From the NCBI GenBank assembly GCA_965211995.1, contig OZ243040.1, forward strand, positions 868,001 through 932,000: 64,000 nucleotides of DNA. Reading direction: 5' to 3'. Under the pieces are notes generated by a model that ran no database searches, was not told the origin of the DNA, and saw nothing but the letters and a program-made list of their open reading frames with translations. A program made the translations under genes and the position numbers. Positions 21,073 to 31,101 of the stretch are shown piece by piece (within the stretch, counting starts at the first letter, position 1; every line of letters starts with the position of its first letter). Origin of the DNA: CAYFZO01 sp965211995 (GTDB lineage Bacteria; Pseudomonadota; Gammaproteobacteria; Poriferisulfidales; Oxydemutatoraceae).

Positions 21073-21807
21073 CTAGTCGCTTTTCTTCATCTCGATCACG
21101 ATCGAGTTGACGCCGAGCCAGAAGCCGATCATCAAACCGAAGTAAACGAGATCGTTGAGATTGATGACGCCCTTGCTGAGCAGGCTGAAATGCCGGATGA
21201 AACTCAGCGAGGCGATGGTGTCGATCAGCAGTTGCGGCATCCACCCGCTCAGCGGGTCGAGCACCAGCGGGAAATCGCTGAGCATAAACAGGAAGCACAC
21301 GACGACGCTGAGGATGAACGCGATCACCTGGTTTTTCGTCGTCGCCGAGATGCACGAGCCAATCGCGAGAAATCCCCCGGCCATCAGCAGGCTGCCGAGA
21401 TACGCCGCGACGATCACGCCGTTGTCGGGGTCGCCGAGGTAATTCACCGTGATCCAGATCGGGAAAGTCAGCAGCAAGGCGACCGTGGTGAAGCTCCACG
21501 CCGCGAGGAACTTGCCGACCACCGCCTGCGGCGTCGTGACCGGCAGTGTCATCAGCAGTTCGAGGCTGCCGCTCTTGCGCTCCTCGGCCCACAGGCGCAT
21601 CGAGATTGCGGGCACCAAAAACAGGTACAGCCACGGATGGTAAAGGAAAAACGCAAACAGGTTGGCCTGGCCGTTCTCGTAAAAACCGCCGAGATAAAAG
21701 GCCATGGTCGCGCTCAACGCGAGGAAGATAACGATGAACACGTAGGCAATCGGCGTCGAGAAATAACTGCTCAACTCCCTTCTGAAGATCGCGAGCGTTG
21801 CCTTCAC
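21073..21807 (-). CDS. ABC-2 type transporter permease (GldF-like)
   Basis: This is a 244-residue membrane protein with about six predicted helices. It begins LAIFRRELSSYFSTPIAYVFIVIFLAL, typical of GldF/NosY-type ABC-2 permeases. The cytoplasmic loop MRLWAEERKSGSLELLMTLPVT is the characteristic coupling segment. It overlaps the ATPase stop by 4 nt and precedes the GldG-like gene, so the two likely form the channel of the complex. Confidence 0.92.
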   Translation of the reverse strand: MKATLAIFRRELSSYFSTPIAYVFIVIFLALSATMAFYLGGFYENGQANLFAFFLYHPWLYLFLVPAISMRLWAEERKSGSLELLMTLPVTTPQAVVGKFLAAWSFTTVALLLTFPIWITVNYLGDPDNGVIVAAYLGSLLMAGGFLAIGSCISATTKNQVIAFILSVVVCFLFMLSDFPLVLDPLSGWMPQLLIDTIASLSFIRHFSLLSKGVINLNDLVYFGLMIGFWLGVNSIVIEMKKSD

Positions 21808-22721
21808 GACGTCGCCCCTTTGGTCACTTCGCGGAACACTTCATCCAAGCGCCCCGCTTCAATGCGCAGGTCGCCGACCGGCAACTCGCGGTCTTTGATA
21901 AAGCGGTCAACCACCGGGTACAGCGGCTCGGAACCCGACGGAAACACGAACAGGCGGTCACCGGCCTCGACCGATTTGACCTGCGACAGCGAGCGCAACT
22001 GCGCCGCCGCGGCCTGCGGGTCCTGCGCGACCATGCTCACGGAGTTGTGAAAGCGCGAGCGCGCGAGCAGTTCGTCCGGGGTTGCGTCCACCAGCAGTTT
22101 GCCCGCCGAGATGATCAGCGTACGGGTGCATACCGCGGTGACCTCTTCGAGAATGTGGGTCGAGATCACCACAATCTTGTCGGCGGTCAGCGAGTTGATC
22201 AGCCGCCGCACCTGGTGCTTCTGGTTTGGATCGAGACCGTCGGTCGGCTCGTCCATAATCAATACCTCCGGGTCGTGGATCAGCGCCTGCGCCAGCCCCA
22301 CCCGCCGCTTGAACCCCTTGGACAGCGTTTCTATCGGCTGGTGCAGAACCGGAGCGAGTTCAAGTTTTTCGATTACGTCAAAGAAACCCGCGCGCCCCTT
22401 TTCCGCGTCAACCTGCCTGACCATCAGGATGAATTTCAGGAACTCCCGCACCGTCATTTCGCCGTACGCCGGCGCGCCCTCGGGCGTGTAACCGATGATG
22501 CGCTTCGCCGCGATTGCCGCGCTTTCGATGTCGTGACCGCAGATCTCGACGCGCCCGGACGACGGCTTCATAAAACCGGTGATCATTTTCATCGTAGTGG
22601 ACTTGCCCGCGCCGTTGGGGCCGAGAAAGCCAAGCACTTCGCCGGTCTTGACCTCGAAACTGAGGCCGTCAACCGCAACAAAGGCGCCGAAGCGTTTACT
22701 GAGATCGCTGACTTTAATCAT
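21804..22721 (-). CDS. ABC transporter ATP-binding protein (GldA-like)
   Basis: The 305-residue ATPase has Walker A GPNGAGKST (about residues 35-43), a Q-loop, the signature LSKGFKRRVGLAQAL, Walker B VLIMDEPTDGLD and the H-switch STHILEEV. The C-terminal DUF4162-like extension is typical of ABC-2 exporters. The signature has Lys in place of the usual Gly of LSGG. It is the first gene of the four-gene operon; the 360 bp upstream presumably hold the promoter. Confidence 0.93.
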   Translation of the reverse strand: MIKVSDLSKRFGAFVAVDGLSFEVKTGEVLGFLGPNGAGKSTTMKMITGFMKPSSGRVEICGHDIESAAIAAKRIIGYTPEGAPAYGEMTVREFLKFILMVRQVDAEKGRAGFFDVIEKLELAPVLHQPIETLSKGFKRRVGLAQALIHDPEVLIMDEPTDGLDPNQKHQVRRLINSLTADKIVVISTHILEEVTAVCTRTLIISAGKLLVDATPDELLARSRFHNSVSMVAQDPQAAAAQLRSLSQVKSVEAGDRLFVFPSGSEPLYPVVDRFIKDRELPVGDLRIEAGRLDEVFREVTKGATS

Positions 22722-23084
22722 GTTTTAGTCCGCCAAAACCGGAATCCAGCGCCTGACAGGAGAGGCGCGGCGGCATATTTAACCAGAAACGGCGCCTTTT
22801 TCAAGGGGTGTACGAGCCCATAGCCTACGGCACCCCGGACAATCGGCGGGGATTGCACGGGAAACCGCAACGATGGAGTGCGACGCCATAACATCACAGC
22901 ACTCCGGGTGATTGGCCGGCAAGGGCCGGACCAAAAGCCGCAGCGACAGGGGCTGTAGGCCGCTCAGCGGTGCAAGGCATCAGCCAGCCGACCCCGGTCA
23001 TCCCGGTGGACAAAGCGCCCGCGGACGTTGCCCGCCGCGCCGCGGGGATGTCGGCGAGACTGATAACTGCCGCCGATATCGGCA
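22722..23084. other. Intergenic region between the ABC operon and the type III RM locus
   Basis: These 363 bases lie upstream of the GldA-like gene and downstream of res. I see no supported gene, terminator or repeat. The right edge, near 23090, is where GC content falls at the restriction locus. Confidence 0.4.
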
Positions 23085-26000
23085 TCACTTGAGAGCGTGT
23101 TGCAATAGGCTAAGCAATTCCGAATCCCTCCTTGAAGCGAAGAAAATGCCTTTCTTGTGAAACGCATCTTCGGACATCTGTACATCCGTGCCAATTTCAT
23201 GAGACGGCGTTTGCGACCAGATATAGGAATGTAAAAAAAGTTCAGAATGTTTCCTTTGGATTTTTTCCTCTGTTTCCTTTATTCGTGTGTGCAACTCCAC
23301 CTTGGAGCGAACCTTGGGATTAAAATTGACAAGCCCTTTGGGATCTATGAACAGGATATCCTGCCGGCTTAAGTCCTTTACCCAAAGAATAAAGTCGGGA
23401 TAGAAAGAGTAGTCATCAAAGAAAGAAATGCCCTTCCCTCGGCTCAAATTACGCATCAAGTGTATTTTTTTGCCGCGGAGAAAATCAACATGGGCATTCT
23501 CCACAATATCTTGCAGATATTTAACAAACTCGTATTCTCCTTTGTTCAAGGGGAGCGGGGTGATTTGAACCACTTCTTGTTCGTTGGCGTACAGCAACGG
23601 TATGTAAGCGTGAAAATCCGGTTTCAAAAGCGATATTTGCACACCGTCCAAATCCAGCCCCTGATCGTAATCACCGCTATTCACCCGCTCCACTAATTGC
23701 TCAATATCTCGTAGCAAATTCTTCTCTTTCCTGTCAACCGAAAGTTCATATTCCTCAACATAGTTAGGATTTTCATCATCCAACGGCACAACGTCCAAAT
23801 GTTTATGTTCCCATTTATTTCTCTCTGCGCGCCAATACTGATTCGCGTATTCGGAAATCAAATCAACCGCAAGATTTTCCCATTCGCGCACTCGTCCATA
23901 TTCGGAAAACTCCAGTTTTTCCGGTGGAATGTAAAGGTTATACCAGCCTCTGTTTTCGAGTAGCGCGTCAACTGTTTCCCGGGAAATTCTCAGGTTATGC
24001 CAGGAAAACCTGCGCTTGCGTTCCAAAACTTTGTGATAGATGGTTTGTTTATTTAGCAAGTCCAGATGTTTTTTCTCAAGTTTGCGCTCTTGTCTTACGG
24101 ATTCATTTGTTGTTTGATTTTTACCCGACTCAAGAACCTGCAAATGTTTATATCGGTCAAGCGTGATCCTATTTTTTATAGTGGGTTCCCCCGGCAAATC
24201 AAGGCGTATATCTGAATATTGAAACTCCCCCGCACTGTCCTGCCTTTTGAGAATTTTCAAATTTTTTATATCCCCGAACTGTTTTTTTGTCGGCAACGAA
24301 AAAGTAACCCGATCAACCTTGACGCCCTCTTTTTGCAGATACCCTTTGAATTTATCCATATAGTTGGCTTTGAGGCCAAAGATATTGAGCGTTTCAAGCA
24401 GTTTGAGTTGTCCGCCGTCTTGCGGACTTGCGCCTTCAAGCGCAGTATGACGTTTGAGCGACATATCGTATCCCTTGAGGCGGACACCGCGTCCGAATAT
24501 CTGAATGATTTGCGACCCTTTGTCTTTTCCGACGTGCATAAGCCCCATCGTGCTGACGCGCCAGGAATTCCACCCCGCCGCAAACTTGCGGGCGCCGATA
24601 ACGATATTTACCGGGGAATTGTTGTTATCCACTTGGTCAAAAAGCGGCTTGTTGAACGCGCTTTTGGAAACAGAGAAAAGACGGTTTTCAACGGATTCAA
24701 GTTTCGTGTAAAAACCGGATGCGTCGCCGACTTTGATAATCCCGAACGGGGTTCCGTCTCCCGCGCTTAGTTGAAGTTCATCCAGACCGGCAAGGTGGGC
24801 GATATGAAGTTGTCCCTTGCCGTGGAAAACGAGAGCACATAAATCATCATAAATGATTTTCGGGTCCATTGCCCCAATATAAAGAAAAGATTTGCTGAAA
24901 ATATCCACCCCGTTCTCGTCATGAAGCCCCGTATCACCGCTTGTAAGTCGCTTAACAATCTCCGTTATCTGTTCCCGGTTGCTTTGCACCCAAGCGAGAA
25001 AATTGACAATTCTGATAACATCGGTTTCCGCGTCTTTGCTGAATTTGTAGCCCATAACGGTTTTTCCAAGAAAAACCCAAAGGGGCGGAGCAACATTGAA
25101 GTCCCGCCACTGCCCGCCTTTGTCCTCGTAAATCCGGCATTGCTGGTAAAAAATCAACAGGCAGGCAAGCAAATAACTGCGGTTCGTTTCGGTATCGTCG
25201 GTCTGTTGCAGGTTGGATATTTGATAATCTTTCCCGTAGCCGTCCTCGTAAAAAAACTTGTATGAATAATCAAACAAAATTGATTTCCCATACTCGTCGC
25301 GTAGTTTCTTGCTGTCCTCCGTTCTTCCGTCAACCGCTTCCTTGAATGTTGCAGAGTACTCAAAAGTGAAGCCGTTTTTCGCAAGTTGCTTGCGGTAATC
25401 TCTCCAAACTTTGCCACCGGTTCCCAGGTGACCTTCATCCACCAGAACAAGATTGTTTTCTTCAAATGATTCAAGGGCAACCCGCTTGATGCCTTTCTTC
25501 TCGGCCAGTTTATGGAGATCAATGATGTCCACCACGGCGCCACGGTGAGAAAATATCTCCGCTTCCTGATGGTCGGAGAAAAGTTGCGCCGGAATGTTGC
25601 TCGACTGCAATTCCCGTAAATGCTGACGGGAAAGCCCTTCATCCGGCGTTACCAGTATTATTTTGTTGAGTTTATACAGTCGTTTGTTTGCTTCAAGATA
25701 ATGTTTGTATTGCAAGATGTTGGCGTGTAAAAGCAGCGTTTTCCCGGAACCGGTCGCGCTTTGAAAGGCGAGCGTGCGAATATCATCAGCCGTATATTCG
25801 GGGATATTGGTTGCGCTGTCTTTTTTTATCCATTGGTTTAGTTTTGCAATCAGGATTTCGGAATCTTGAAAATATAAATCAAGATAGCGTTCCGTAAAGA
25901 GCAAGGCTAGATATTGGAAAGGCTTCCATGATTTACCCTTATCATCGGTCATGCCCAAGGTTTGGCTATGGGCAATAATGTTTTCGTCATAGCGGGCAAG

Positions 26001-26192
26001 ATCATCTTGAGTCGCTTCCTCCGGATACGGGTGCAAACCAGCGGAAAGCACTTGAAAAAAGCGGCTTGTGTTACCTCCCATAAATTCCTTTGGCAGTCCG
26101 TCCAGCCGGTTTAACATTTCACGCAGGGTTTTGTAGCCGAATTGGTCGCACATGAAGCGGTGCAGAACCATTCGTTTTTCAAGGGCGGTCAT
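23085..26192 (-). CDS. res: Type III restriction enzyme Res subunit
   Basis: Res is the ATP-dependent helicase-nuclease of type III systems; with Mod it cuts DNA with unmethylated sites. The 1035-residue protein has Walker A ATGSGKT (146-152), the DEAD-like VDEGH (251-255), a GWNSWRV motif V region and the motif VI QIFGRGVRL. The C-terminal FYPDFILWVKDLSRQDILFIDPKG has the spacing of a PD-(D/E)xK nuclease. It is last in the order mod, HEPN-like gene, res. Its composition is much AT-richer than neighbours, indicating transfer. Confidence 0.93.
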   Translation of the reverse strand: MTALEKRMVLHRFMCDQFGYKTLREMLNRLDGLPKEFMGGNTSRFFQVLSAGLHPYPEEATQDDLARYDENIIAHSQTLGMTDDKGKSWKPFQYLALLFTERYLDLYFQDSEILIAKLNQWIKKDSATNIPEYTADDIRTLAFQSATGSGKTLLLHANILQYKHYLEANKRLYKLNKIILVTPDEGLSRQHLRELQSSNIPAQLFSDHQEAEIFSHRGAVVDIIDLHKLAEKKGIKRVALESFEENNLVLVDEGHLGTGGKVWRDYRKQLAKNGFTFEYSATFKEAVDGRTEDSKKLRDEYGKSILFDYSYKFFYEDGYGKDYQISNLQQTDDTETNRSYLLACLLIFYQQCRIYEDKGGQWRDFNVAPPLWVFLGKTVMGYKFSKDAETDVIRIVNFLAWVQSNREQITEIVKRLTSGDTGLHDENGVDIFSKSFLYIGAMDPKIIYDDLCALVFHGKGQLHIAHLAGLDELQLSAGDGTPFGIIKVGDASGFYTKLESVENRLFSVSKSAFNKPLFDQVDNNNSPVNIVIGARKFAAGWNSWRVSTMGLMHVGKDKGSQIIQIFGRGVRLKGYDMSLKRHTALEGASPQDGGQLKLLETLNIFGLKANYMDKFKGYLQKEGVKVDRVTFSLPTKKQFGDIKNLKILKRQDSAGEFQYSDIRLDLPGEPTIKNRITLDRYKHLQVLESGKNQTTNESVRQERKLEKKHLDLLNKQTIYHKVLERKRRFSWHNLRISRETVDALLENRGWYNLYIPPEKLEFSEYGRVREWENLAVDLISEYANQYWRAERNKWEHKHLDVVPLDDENPNYVEEYELSVDRKEKNLLRDIEQLVERVNSGDYDQGLDLDGVQISLLKPDFHAYIPLLYANEQEVVQITPLPLNKGEYEFVKYLQDIVENAHVDFLRGKKIHLMRNLSRGKGISFFDDYSFYPDFILWVKDLSRQDILFIDPKGLVNFNPKVRSKVELHTRIKETEEKIQRKHSELFLHSYIWSQTPSHEIGTDVQMSEDAFHKKGIFFASRRDSELLSLLQHALK

Positions 26193-26225
26193 TAAGCATT
26201 CTCCTTATCTGAAATGCTACACATA

Positions 26226-27080
26226 CTACTCATTAGGTTTATTTCTTAAATCAGAAAGAGCAGCTTTCAAAACTTGCAAACATATCTCTGCGGTATCTTT
26301 ATCTGGCTTGAAATGAATAACCATTTGCTGATAGGGATGAATATAATTACGGAAGTCGCGCAGAGCATGACTAAATTTCTTTACGTCTTCACCTAAAATA
26401 CCGATTTCCCTTCCGACATTTATCAATTGTGATAGTGTCCATTTGCCGAGTTGTTTTGGTTTGTTTGTTTCATCATCTTTAGGGCAAGAAGAGCTCTCAT
26501 TAAATTGCCTTGGATATTTTTGGGCAGCACCAAGCATAACTCCTTCCAGTATGCTTCCTGCCATAAAGATAACAGCCAGATTTGCACCATGCTCTAGACA
26601 AATTTTTGCCTCAGAGAGACGATCTTTCAAAATAGGTTCCAGCTGGCCTTCAATCGGGAGTTTGGAAAAATTAAGTTCGCCAAAATCAACAGAAAGAAAT
26701 TCATCTCTAGATTTTGGTATTTGGGGTCGTTTTATCTTCCCAGTTAACCTATTAGCGATATCCCGACAGTCAGCGATTAATTTTTTATCTGTTTCCGTCA
26801 ATCTTTCCTCACTTTTACTTTTCAAGTATTCCGCATAATTAATTAGCTTTTCTATTGCTGTCCCTACCTTGTTATTGTTTTCTTGTTTCCAAAATCCGCG
26901 CAAACGTTTTGCTTTAGACTTGCTTGTTTGGTCATGGGTGTATTTAGGGTCATCAATGTTGATATGCATATCTTGGAAAAAACTTGCAAAGTTTGCATCC
27001 TTGAAGTCCAATACATAACCACCGCTCATACCGAACAGATCTTCTAACTTGTCTTTATCAATGAGTGTGAGTTCAGCCAT
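26226..27080 (-). CDS. AbiJ-N-like / HEPN-like protein inside the type III RM locus
   Basis: The 284-residue protein begins AELTLIDKDKLEDLFGMSGGYVLDF. This resembles the N-terminal domain found in AbiJ-type abortive-infection proteins. The C-terminal half is helical and contains RDFRNYIHP, where Arg241 and His248 fit the R-x(4-6)-H motif of HEPN ribonucleases. The family calls are from memory and motif reading. It lies between mod and res with gaps of 33 and 15 bp, so it is co-transcribed with them. A back-up role that kills or halts infected cells is plausible but inferred. Confidence 0.7.
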   Translation of the reverse strand: MAELTLIDKDKLEDLFGMSGGYVLDFKDANFASFFQDMHINIDDPKYTHDQTSKSKAKRLRGFWKQENNNKVGTAIEKLINYAEYLKSKSEERLTETDKKLIADCRDIANRLTGKIKRPQIPKSRDEFLSVDFGELNFSKLPIEGQLEPILKDRLSEAKICLEHGANLAVIFMAGSILEGVMLGAAQKYPRQFNESSSCPKDDETNKPKQLGKWTLSQLINVGREIGILGEDVKKFSHALRDFRNYIHPYQQMVIHFKPDKDTAEICLQVLKAALSDLRNKPNE

Positions 27081-27095
27081 TTTACTGTTTTTTTG

Positions 27096-30000
27096 CTACT
27101 CTGTCTTCTCAAACATCAATTCCCGAAAAACAGGTTCGGTAGTAACCACTTCCCACTTGTCGTTTGGTTTTCTGAGAGTGCCCAAGGTGTGATCGCCGTT
27201 GACATAAATCAAGTTTAAATCATCACCGAAAGCCTTATGGTGTTTGACAAACCATTTTTCCAGTTTGGGCGCATCCATTTTATTCAGATTACGCCAAAAA
27301 ATAAGGCAGTTTTCGCCTTTGGAGTTTGTGCCGGTGATCGCCAGGACACCATCTATTTGCCGGCGGGTTGCAAGTCGTAGGCCGAGCAGGGAGTTAAACG
27401 TTTCTGCGAGGTCAACCTTTTGATCACGGCGGACGCCATCGCGCACAACGGACAAGGTGTAGTTGAACGGGTCTATAAAATCTTTTCCCACAAGTGATGC
27501 GCTTTCCGCTGTTTCTTCGCCGAGAGCGTAGCGAAGTTGGTAATCCTCAACCAATTTTTGGTTTTCTTCCGCATCAAAGAGATTGTTACGACCCTTGACC
27601 GTTAAACTGTCAAGGGTATCTTCGTAGGATTCAAGTCGTGTGTACTTGAATAACTGCCCAATTCCTTCTCTATCTTTTGGTTTTCCATCTTTCCATTCCC
27701 TGGAATAGACAACCTTTTTTATGCGAGGCAGAAGCACCGTCTCAAAATGGGATCCGATTTCCACGAGAATATATTTGCGGTCTCCACCATCCTCGCGGTT
27801 AAGATTGATGACCGCATGACCACTGGTGCCGGAACCGGCGAAATAGTCAAGTATATTCCCTGACGGTTGATTCAAATGGCACACATACTCAGAGATGGCC
27901 AAAGGCTTCATTGTTTCCAAAAATAATCCTAATCGCGATGCTTCATTATCTGCACTACCTCCGTATTCAAACACGGAAGGGATGTTTTCTGACATGTTTT
28001 CACGTAGCAGATATTTTCTTCTAGGCTGTGTCGTTTCATCGTCTCCGAAAACGATCAGTCCCTCACGCAGTAAATCTTTCATTTTAGCGGGTGAATTTCG
28101 CCATCCTCGCTTAGGCGTAGGGCAAGGCTTTTTAGTGATCGGATGAATTAGAGGTTCAAAGTACTCATCAGGCGCTTGTTTTACGTTAGGCCAGGCCATA
28201 GAAACTAACTGAAAAACTTCGCCCTTTTCATCTATTTCCTTATACGCCAGTTCTCCCCCGGAAAAAGGCTGTTGCCTAAGCCAGTTTTGAAAGCACTTCC
28301 TTGCTTCGTCAATATTTTCCGATTGTTTTATTACTTTATCTGCCATCTTGATAATTGCAGGGGCGTTTCTTTTGGGTCTGGAAAGTCCATTATTTTTATT
28401 CTGCAATAAATCTTTATCTTTAATTGCCCACACTAAACTCTCGTGCTGAATAGAAAGCCCCTTTGCATCCCCTTTAGGGTTCCGCTTATTCCACACCATT
28501 ACCCCTAGGAAATTAGCGATCTCAAAAATATTCTTTATGACGCTTTGCAGGTAATAATCCTCATTTTCATCTATATGGGAAATGAATTGGCCATTCGGAG
28601 ACATCATTTCTCGAGAGATTGCCACTCGGTCCGACATGGCAGACATCCAACTGGAATGCATGTAATTATCTTTATACGCAAAATCCCCATCGCCAGTGTT
28701 ATACGGCGGATCAATATAAACACACTGCACCTGCCCCCGATATCTCTCCCGCATCAAATTCAACGCCTGAAAATTCTCCCCATGAACAAGCAACCCGTTC
28801 ATTTGCTCATCAATCGGCCCGGCTTTCGATAAAGCGGCCAGCAGTTTGTCCGTAAATCCCTGAGCAAAATGCCGCGTATCCAAAACCAGATACGGATTTT
28901 CTTTTAGAAATCCAGGCTTCAACGGCTTGCTGTAAGCGGCCGCAGCGAGATCGCCATTTAGTTCATCAATGGCAAAGAGTTTCACCCATTCATCATGTTG
29001 CGCTTTGTTTTTGGCAATCTCCGCATAAAGCGATTCCGGCACTTTATCCAGCGTTACGCAGTACTGCGTTTCCAGCACAAACTTCTTTTTGAGCCAAAGT
29101 TGTTTCTGAAAATCTTCCAGTTGCGCCAGAAAATCTATAATTTTGTTACCGACTGCTTTGATCGCTTTGACTTGTGCCAGGCCGCGCATAAAAACGGCGG
29201 GGTCATCGGTCAGTTCCAGGTTTTCAATGGATATGACTTCGCTTTTGAGATAGGAGTCCAATTCACGACGCAGGAAGCCGCCCAAATCCTTGTGGATAAA
29301 ATAATCAAAACTGTTCTTTGCCGTGTAGGCGGTCAGGTGTTTGCCAAGCAGCGTGCGATCTTCATCTTTTTCGGGGGAACAGAGGTTGCCTTTCAGTTTT
29401 TTGAGTATTCTCTGTACGGCGTCTTTGTTGATTTCGCCTTGCCGCCTGATGCCGTTTTGCGGATAGCGGGTTTTCTCCCCTTCGGTCAGCGGGCGATGAT
29501 CAAAACGGATAATCAGTTCATTCTTTTCTTCCGCGATGAAATTTTTTGAGAGAACAAAGAAGCGCTGATTGCCGTTCGCTTCTTTGATGTTGTCTTTTTC
29601 GTTATTCGCATCCGCAATCTCAAGGCGCACACGGCGAGGTTTGTTGCCCTGTGCGACGATAAAAACATAAGAAGAGTAATTTTCCGTAGTTTTTATGTAG
29701 TACTGATCAGAATTCGCCCAATGGAGTTTGACTTCTTCGCCGCTGTAAGGAATTGAATACGCTTCCTTGCCCTCGCCTTTGTAGCGGCGAAGCGACATAA
29801 AGTCGCCTTCGTCATAGTAGCGTGAGAAGAAATTGTAAAGGTGGTTGTAGGTATCCGCTTCAGTTTGCTTGTTTTGTCCTGCTGCTTTTATCAGAGCGTT
29901 TAATTCTATGACCTTGCCGGCTTCCTCGATATTTTTAACACCCGCTTCTTTCAGATTGCTTCTAATTTTGTCCAATTGGGTTTGCAATCCCGATAAATCT

Positions 30001-30221
30001 GATTTTGCTATATCGCCAAGCGCTTCGGTAACCTGCGGCAACAGATCATTGTCCAGAAAATCGCCGACCTCGGCGCTTTTAAGCGCCATAACCCGATACA
30101 GGCCAAAATCCAGATCCCCGCGATCAAGTTGAAACAGTTCGCGCAGTTTCTGCCTGAGTTTGGAGACGTTTTCTTCCGTGACTTTGCTTAATTTCCTGGT
30201 GTTTTTAGGGTTGCTGCTCAT
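27096..30221 (-). CDS. mod: Type III DNA methyltransferase Mod subunit
   Basis: Mod recognises the target site and methylates adenine; it is needed for both modification and restriction. The 1041-residue protein has catalytic motif IV DPPY at residues 504-507 (VYIDPPYNTGDGDFAYKDNY). It is followed by SAM motif I in NILDYFAGSGTSGHAVINL in the later part, the beta-class order seen in type III Mods. The long N-terminal region (1-470) and the insert between the motifs are larger than in small Mods such as EcoP15I (about 650 residues). It is the first gene of the locus, AT-rich, with 139 bp to kdsB. Confidence 0.92.
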   Translation of the reverse strand: MSSNPKNTRKLSKVTEENVSKLRQKLRELFQLDRGDLDFGLYRVMALKSAEVGDFLDNDLLPQVTEALGDIAKSDLSGLQTQLDKIRSNLKEAGVKNIEEAGKVIELNALIKAAGQNKQTEADTYNHLYNFFSRYYDEGDFMSLRRYKGEGKEAYSIPYSGEEVKLHWANSDQYYIKTTENYSSYVFIVAQGNKPRRVRLEIADANNEKDNIKEANGNQRFFVLSKNFIAEEKNELIIRFDHRPLTEGEKTRYPQNGIRRQGEINKDAVQRILKKLKGNLCSPEKDEDRTLLGKHLTAYTAKNSFDYFIHKDLGGFLRRELDSYLKSEVISIENLELTDDPAVFMRGLAQVKAIKAVGNKIIDFLAQLEDFQKQLWLKKKFVLETQYCVTLDKVPESLYAEIAKNKAQHDEWVKLFAIDELNGDLAAAAYSKPLKPGFLKENPYLVLDTRHFAQGFTDKLLAALSKAGPIDEQMNGLLVHGENFQALNLMRERYRGQVQCVYIDPPYNTGDGDFAYKDNYMHSSWMSAMSDRVAISREMMSPNGQFISHIDENEDYYLQSVIKNIFEIANFLGVMVWNKRNPKGDAKGLSIQHESLVWAIKDKDLLQNKNNGLSRPKRNAPAIIKMADKVIKQSENIDEARKCFQNWLRQQPFSGGELAYKEIDEKGEVFQLVSMAWPNVKQAPDEYFEPLIHPITKKPCPTPKRGWRNSPAKMKDLLREGLIVFGDDETTQPRRKYLLRENMSENIPSVFEYGGSADNEASRLGLFLETMKPLAISEYVCHLNQPSGNILDYFAGSGTSGHAVINLNREDGGDRKYILVEIGSHFETVLLPRIKKVVYSREWKDGKPKDREGIGQLFKYTRLESYEDTLDSLTVKGRNNLFDAEENQKLVEDYQLRYALGEETAESASLVGKDFIDPFNYTLSVVRDGVRRDQKVDLAETFNSLLGLRLATRRQIDGVLAITGTNSKGENCLIFWRNLNKMDAPKLEKWFVKHHKAFGDDLNLIYVNGDHTLGTLRKPNDKWEVVTTEPVFRELMFEKTE

Positions 30222-30299
30222 TTTTGGATTCTAGCAAACAGCACGGCCAAACCATTAACTATTAAGCCCACGCCTAGATGGCGCTTGAGTTTTCGCCCC

Positions 30300-30320
30300 G
30301 GCGGCAAGCCCCTTGCCGCC
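30300..30320. repeat. 9-bp perfect hairpin downstream of kdsB
   Basis: GGCGGCAAG (30300-30308), a 3-base loop and its exact complement (30312-30320) form a GC-rich hairpin 40 bp beyond the kdsB stop. No T-run follows on the minus strand, so it may only be a weak terminator or an RNA-stabilising stem for the lipid A operon. Confidence 0.5.
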
Positions 30321-30360
30321 CCGGACGCAGCGGTGTCTCCCCTGCCGGCAAACCACGCAC

Positions 30361-31101
30361 TCACCCGCCCAGCAATTTCTCCGCTTCGCGCAGTTCGTCT
30401 TCGGTGTCTATGCCCAGCACAATCTCGGACGCCGCCGCGTCAACGCGGATTGAGTCGCCGTGATGCAAAGCGCGCAACTGCTCCAGCCGCTCGCGGCGCT
30501 CGGCATCCGGCGCCGGCCACTGCGTAAAGCGCCAAAGATAGCCGCAGCGGTAAGCGTAAATACCGAGATGGCGGCGGCAGACGTGGCCGTCGCGCGCAAT
30601 CGGCGCACGGCTGAACGCCAGCGCCATGCCGCGGTCGTCGGCGATCACTTTGACGACGTTCGGGTCGTCCCGGTGCTCGGGTGCGAGCGGCGCCGACAGC
30701 GTCGCCATCGCGGCGCCGGGGAAGCGCACGAGCGCGTTTGCGACGGTGCGGACGTCCGCCGGCGCGAGAAACGGCTCGTCCCCCTGAACGTTGACGACGA
30801 TGGCGTCCGCCGGCCATTGCATCGAGGCGACGGCCTCGGCGATGCGGTCGCTGCCCGACGCGCAGTCGGGTGAAGTCATCTGCGCTGTGCCGCCCGCGGC
30901 CCAGATGCACGCAGCGACCTTCTCGCTGTCGGTGGCGACGACGACGCACTCCGCGCCGCTGCGGCACGCGTTGTCATAGACGTGCCGGATCAGCGGCTTG
31001 GCGCCGATCATGCGCAGAGGTTTGCCCGGAAGCCTGTTTGAATCGCAGCGGGCGGGAATGACGACCCTGAACGCCTCAACGTTGCCGGTCGTAGCGTTCA
31101 T
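30361..31101 (-). CDS. kdsB: 3-deoxy-manno-octulosonate cytidylyltransferase
   Basis: KdsB activates KDO as CMP-KDO for lipopolysaccharide core synthesis. The 246-residue protein shows FRVVIPARCDSNRLPGKPL (nucleotide-binding start), TSPDCASGSDRIAEA, VVNVQGDEPF and the HLGIYAYR segment. It overlaps the 3' end of trm112 by 26 bp, and lpxK and msbA are just upstream, matching the E. coli msbA-lpxK-ycaR-kdsB order (ycaQ is absent). Confidence 0.95.
   Translation of the reverse strand: MNATTGNVEAFRVVIPARCDSNRLPGKPLRMIGAKPLIRHVYDNACRSGAECVVVATDSEKVAACIWAAGGTAQMTSPDCASGSDRIAEAVASMQWPADAIVVNVQGDEPFLAPADVRTVANALVRFPGAAMATLSAPLAPEHRDDPNVVKVIADDRGMALAFSRAPIARDGHVCRRHLGIYAYRCGYLWRFTQWPAPDAERRERLEQLRALHHGDSIRVDAAASEIVLGIDTEDELREAEKLLGG

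Noticed and set aside
22894..23088. 64-codon minus-strand ORF upstream of the ABC operon
   Set aside because: No family resemblance or ribosome site; it overlaps the end of res and is likely fortuitous.
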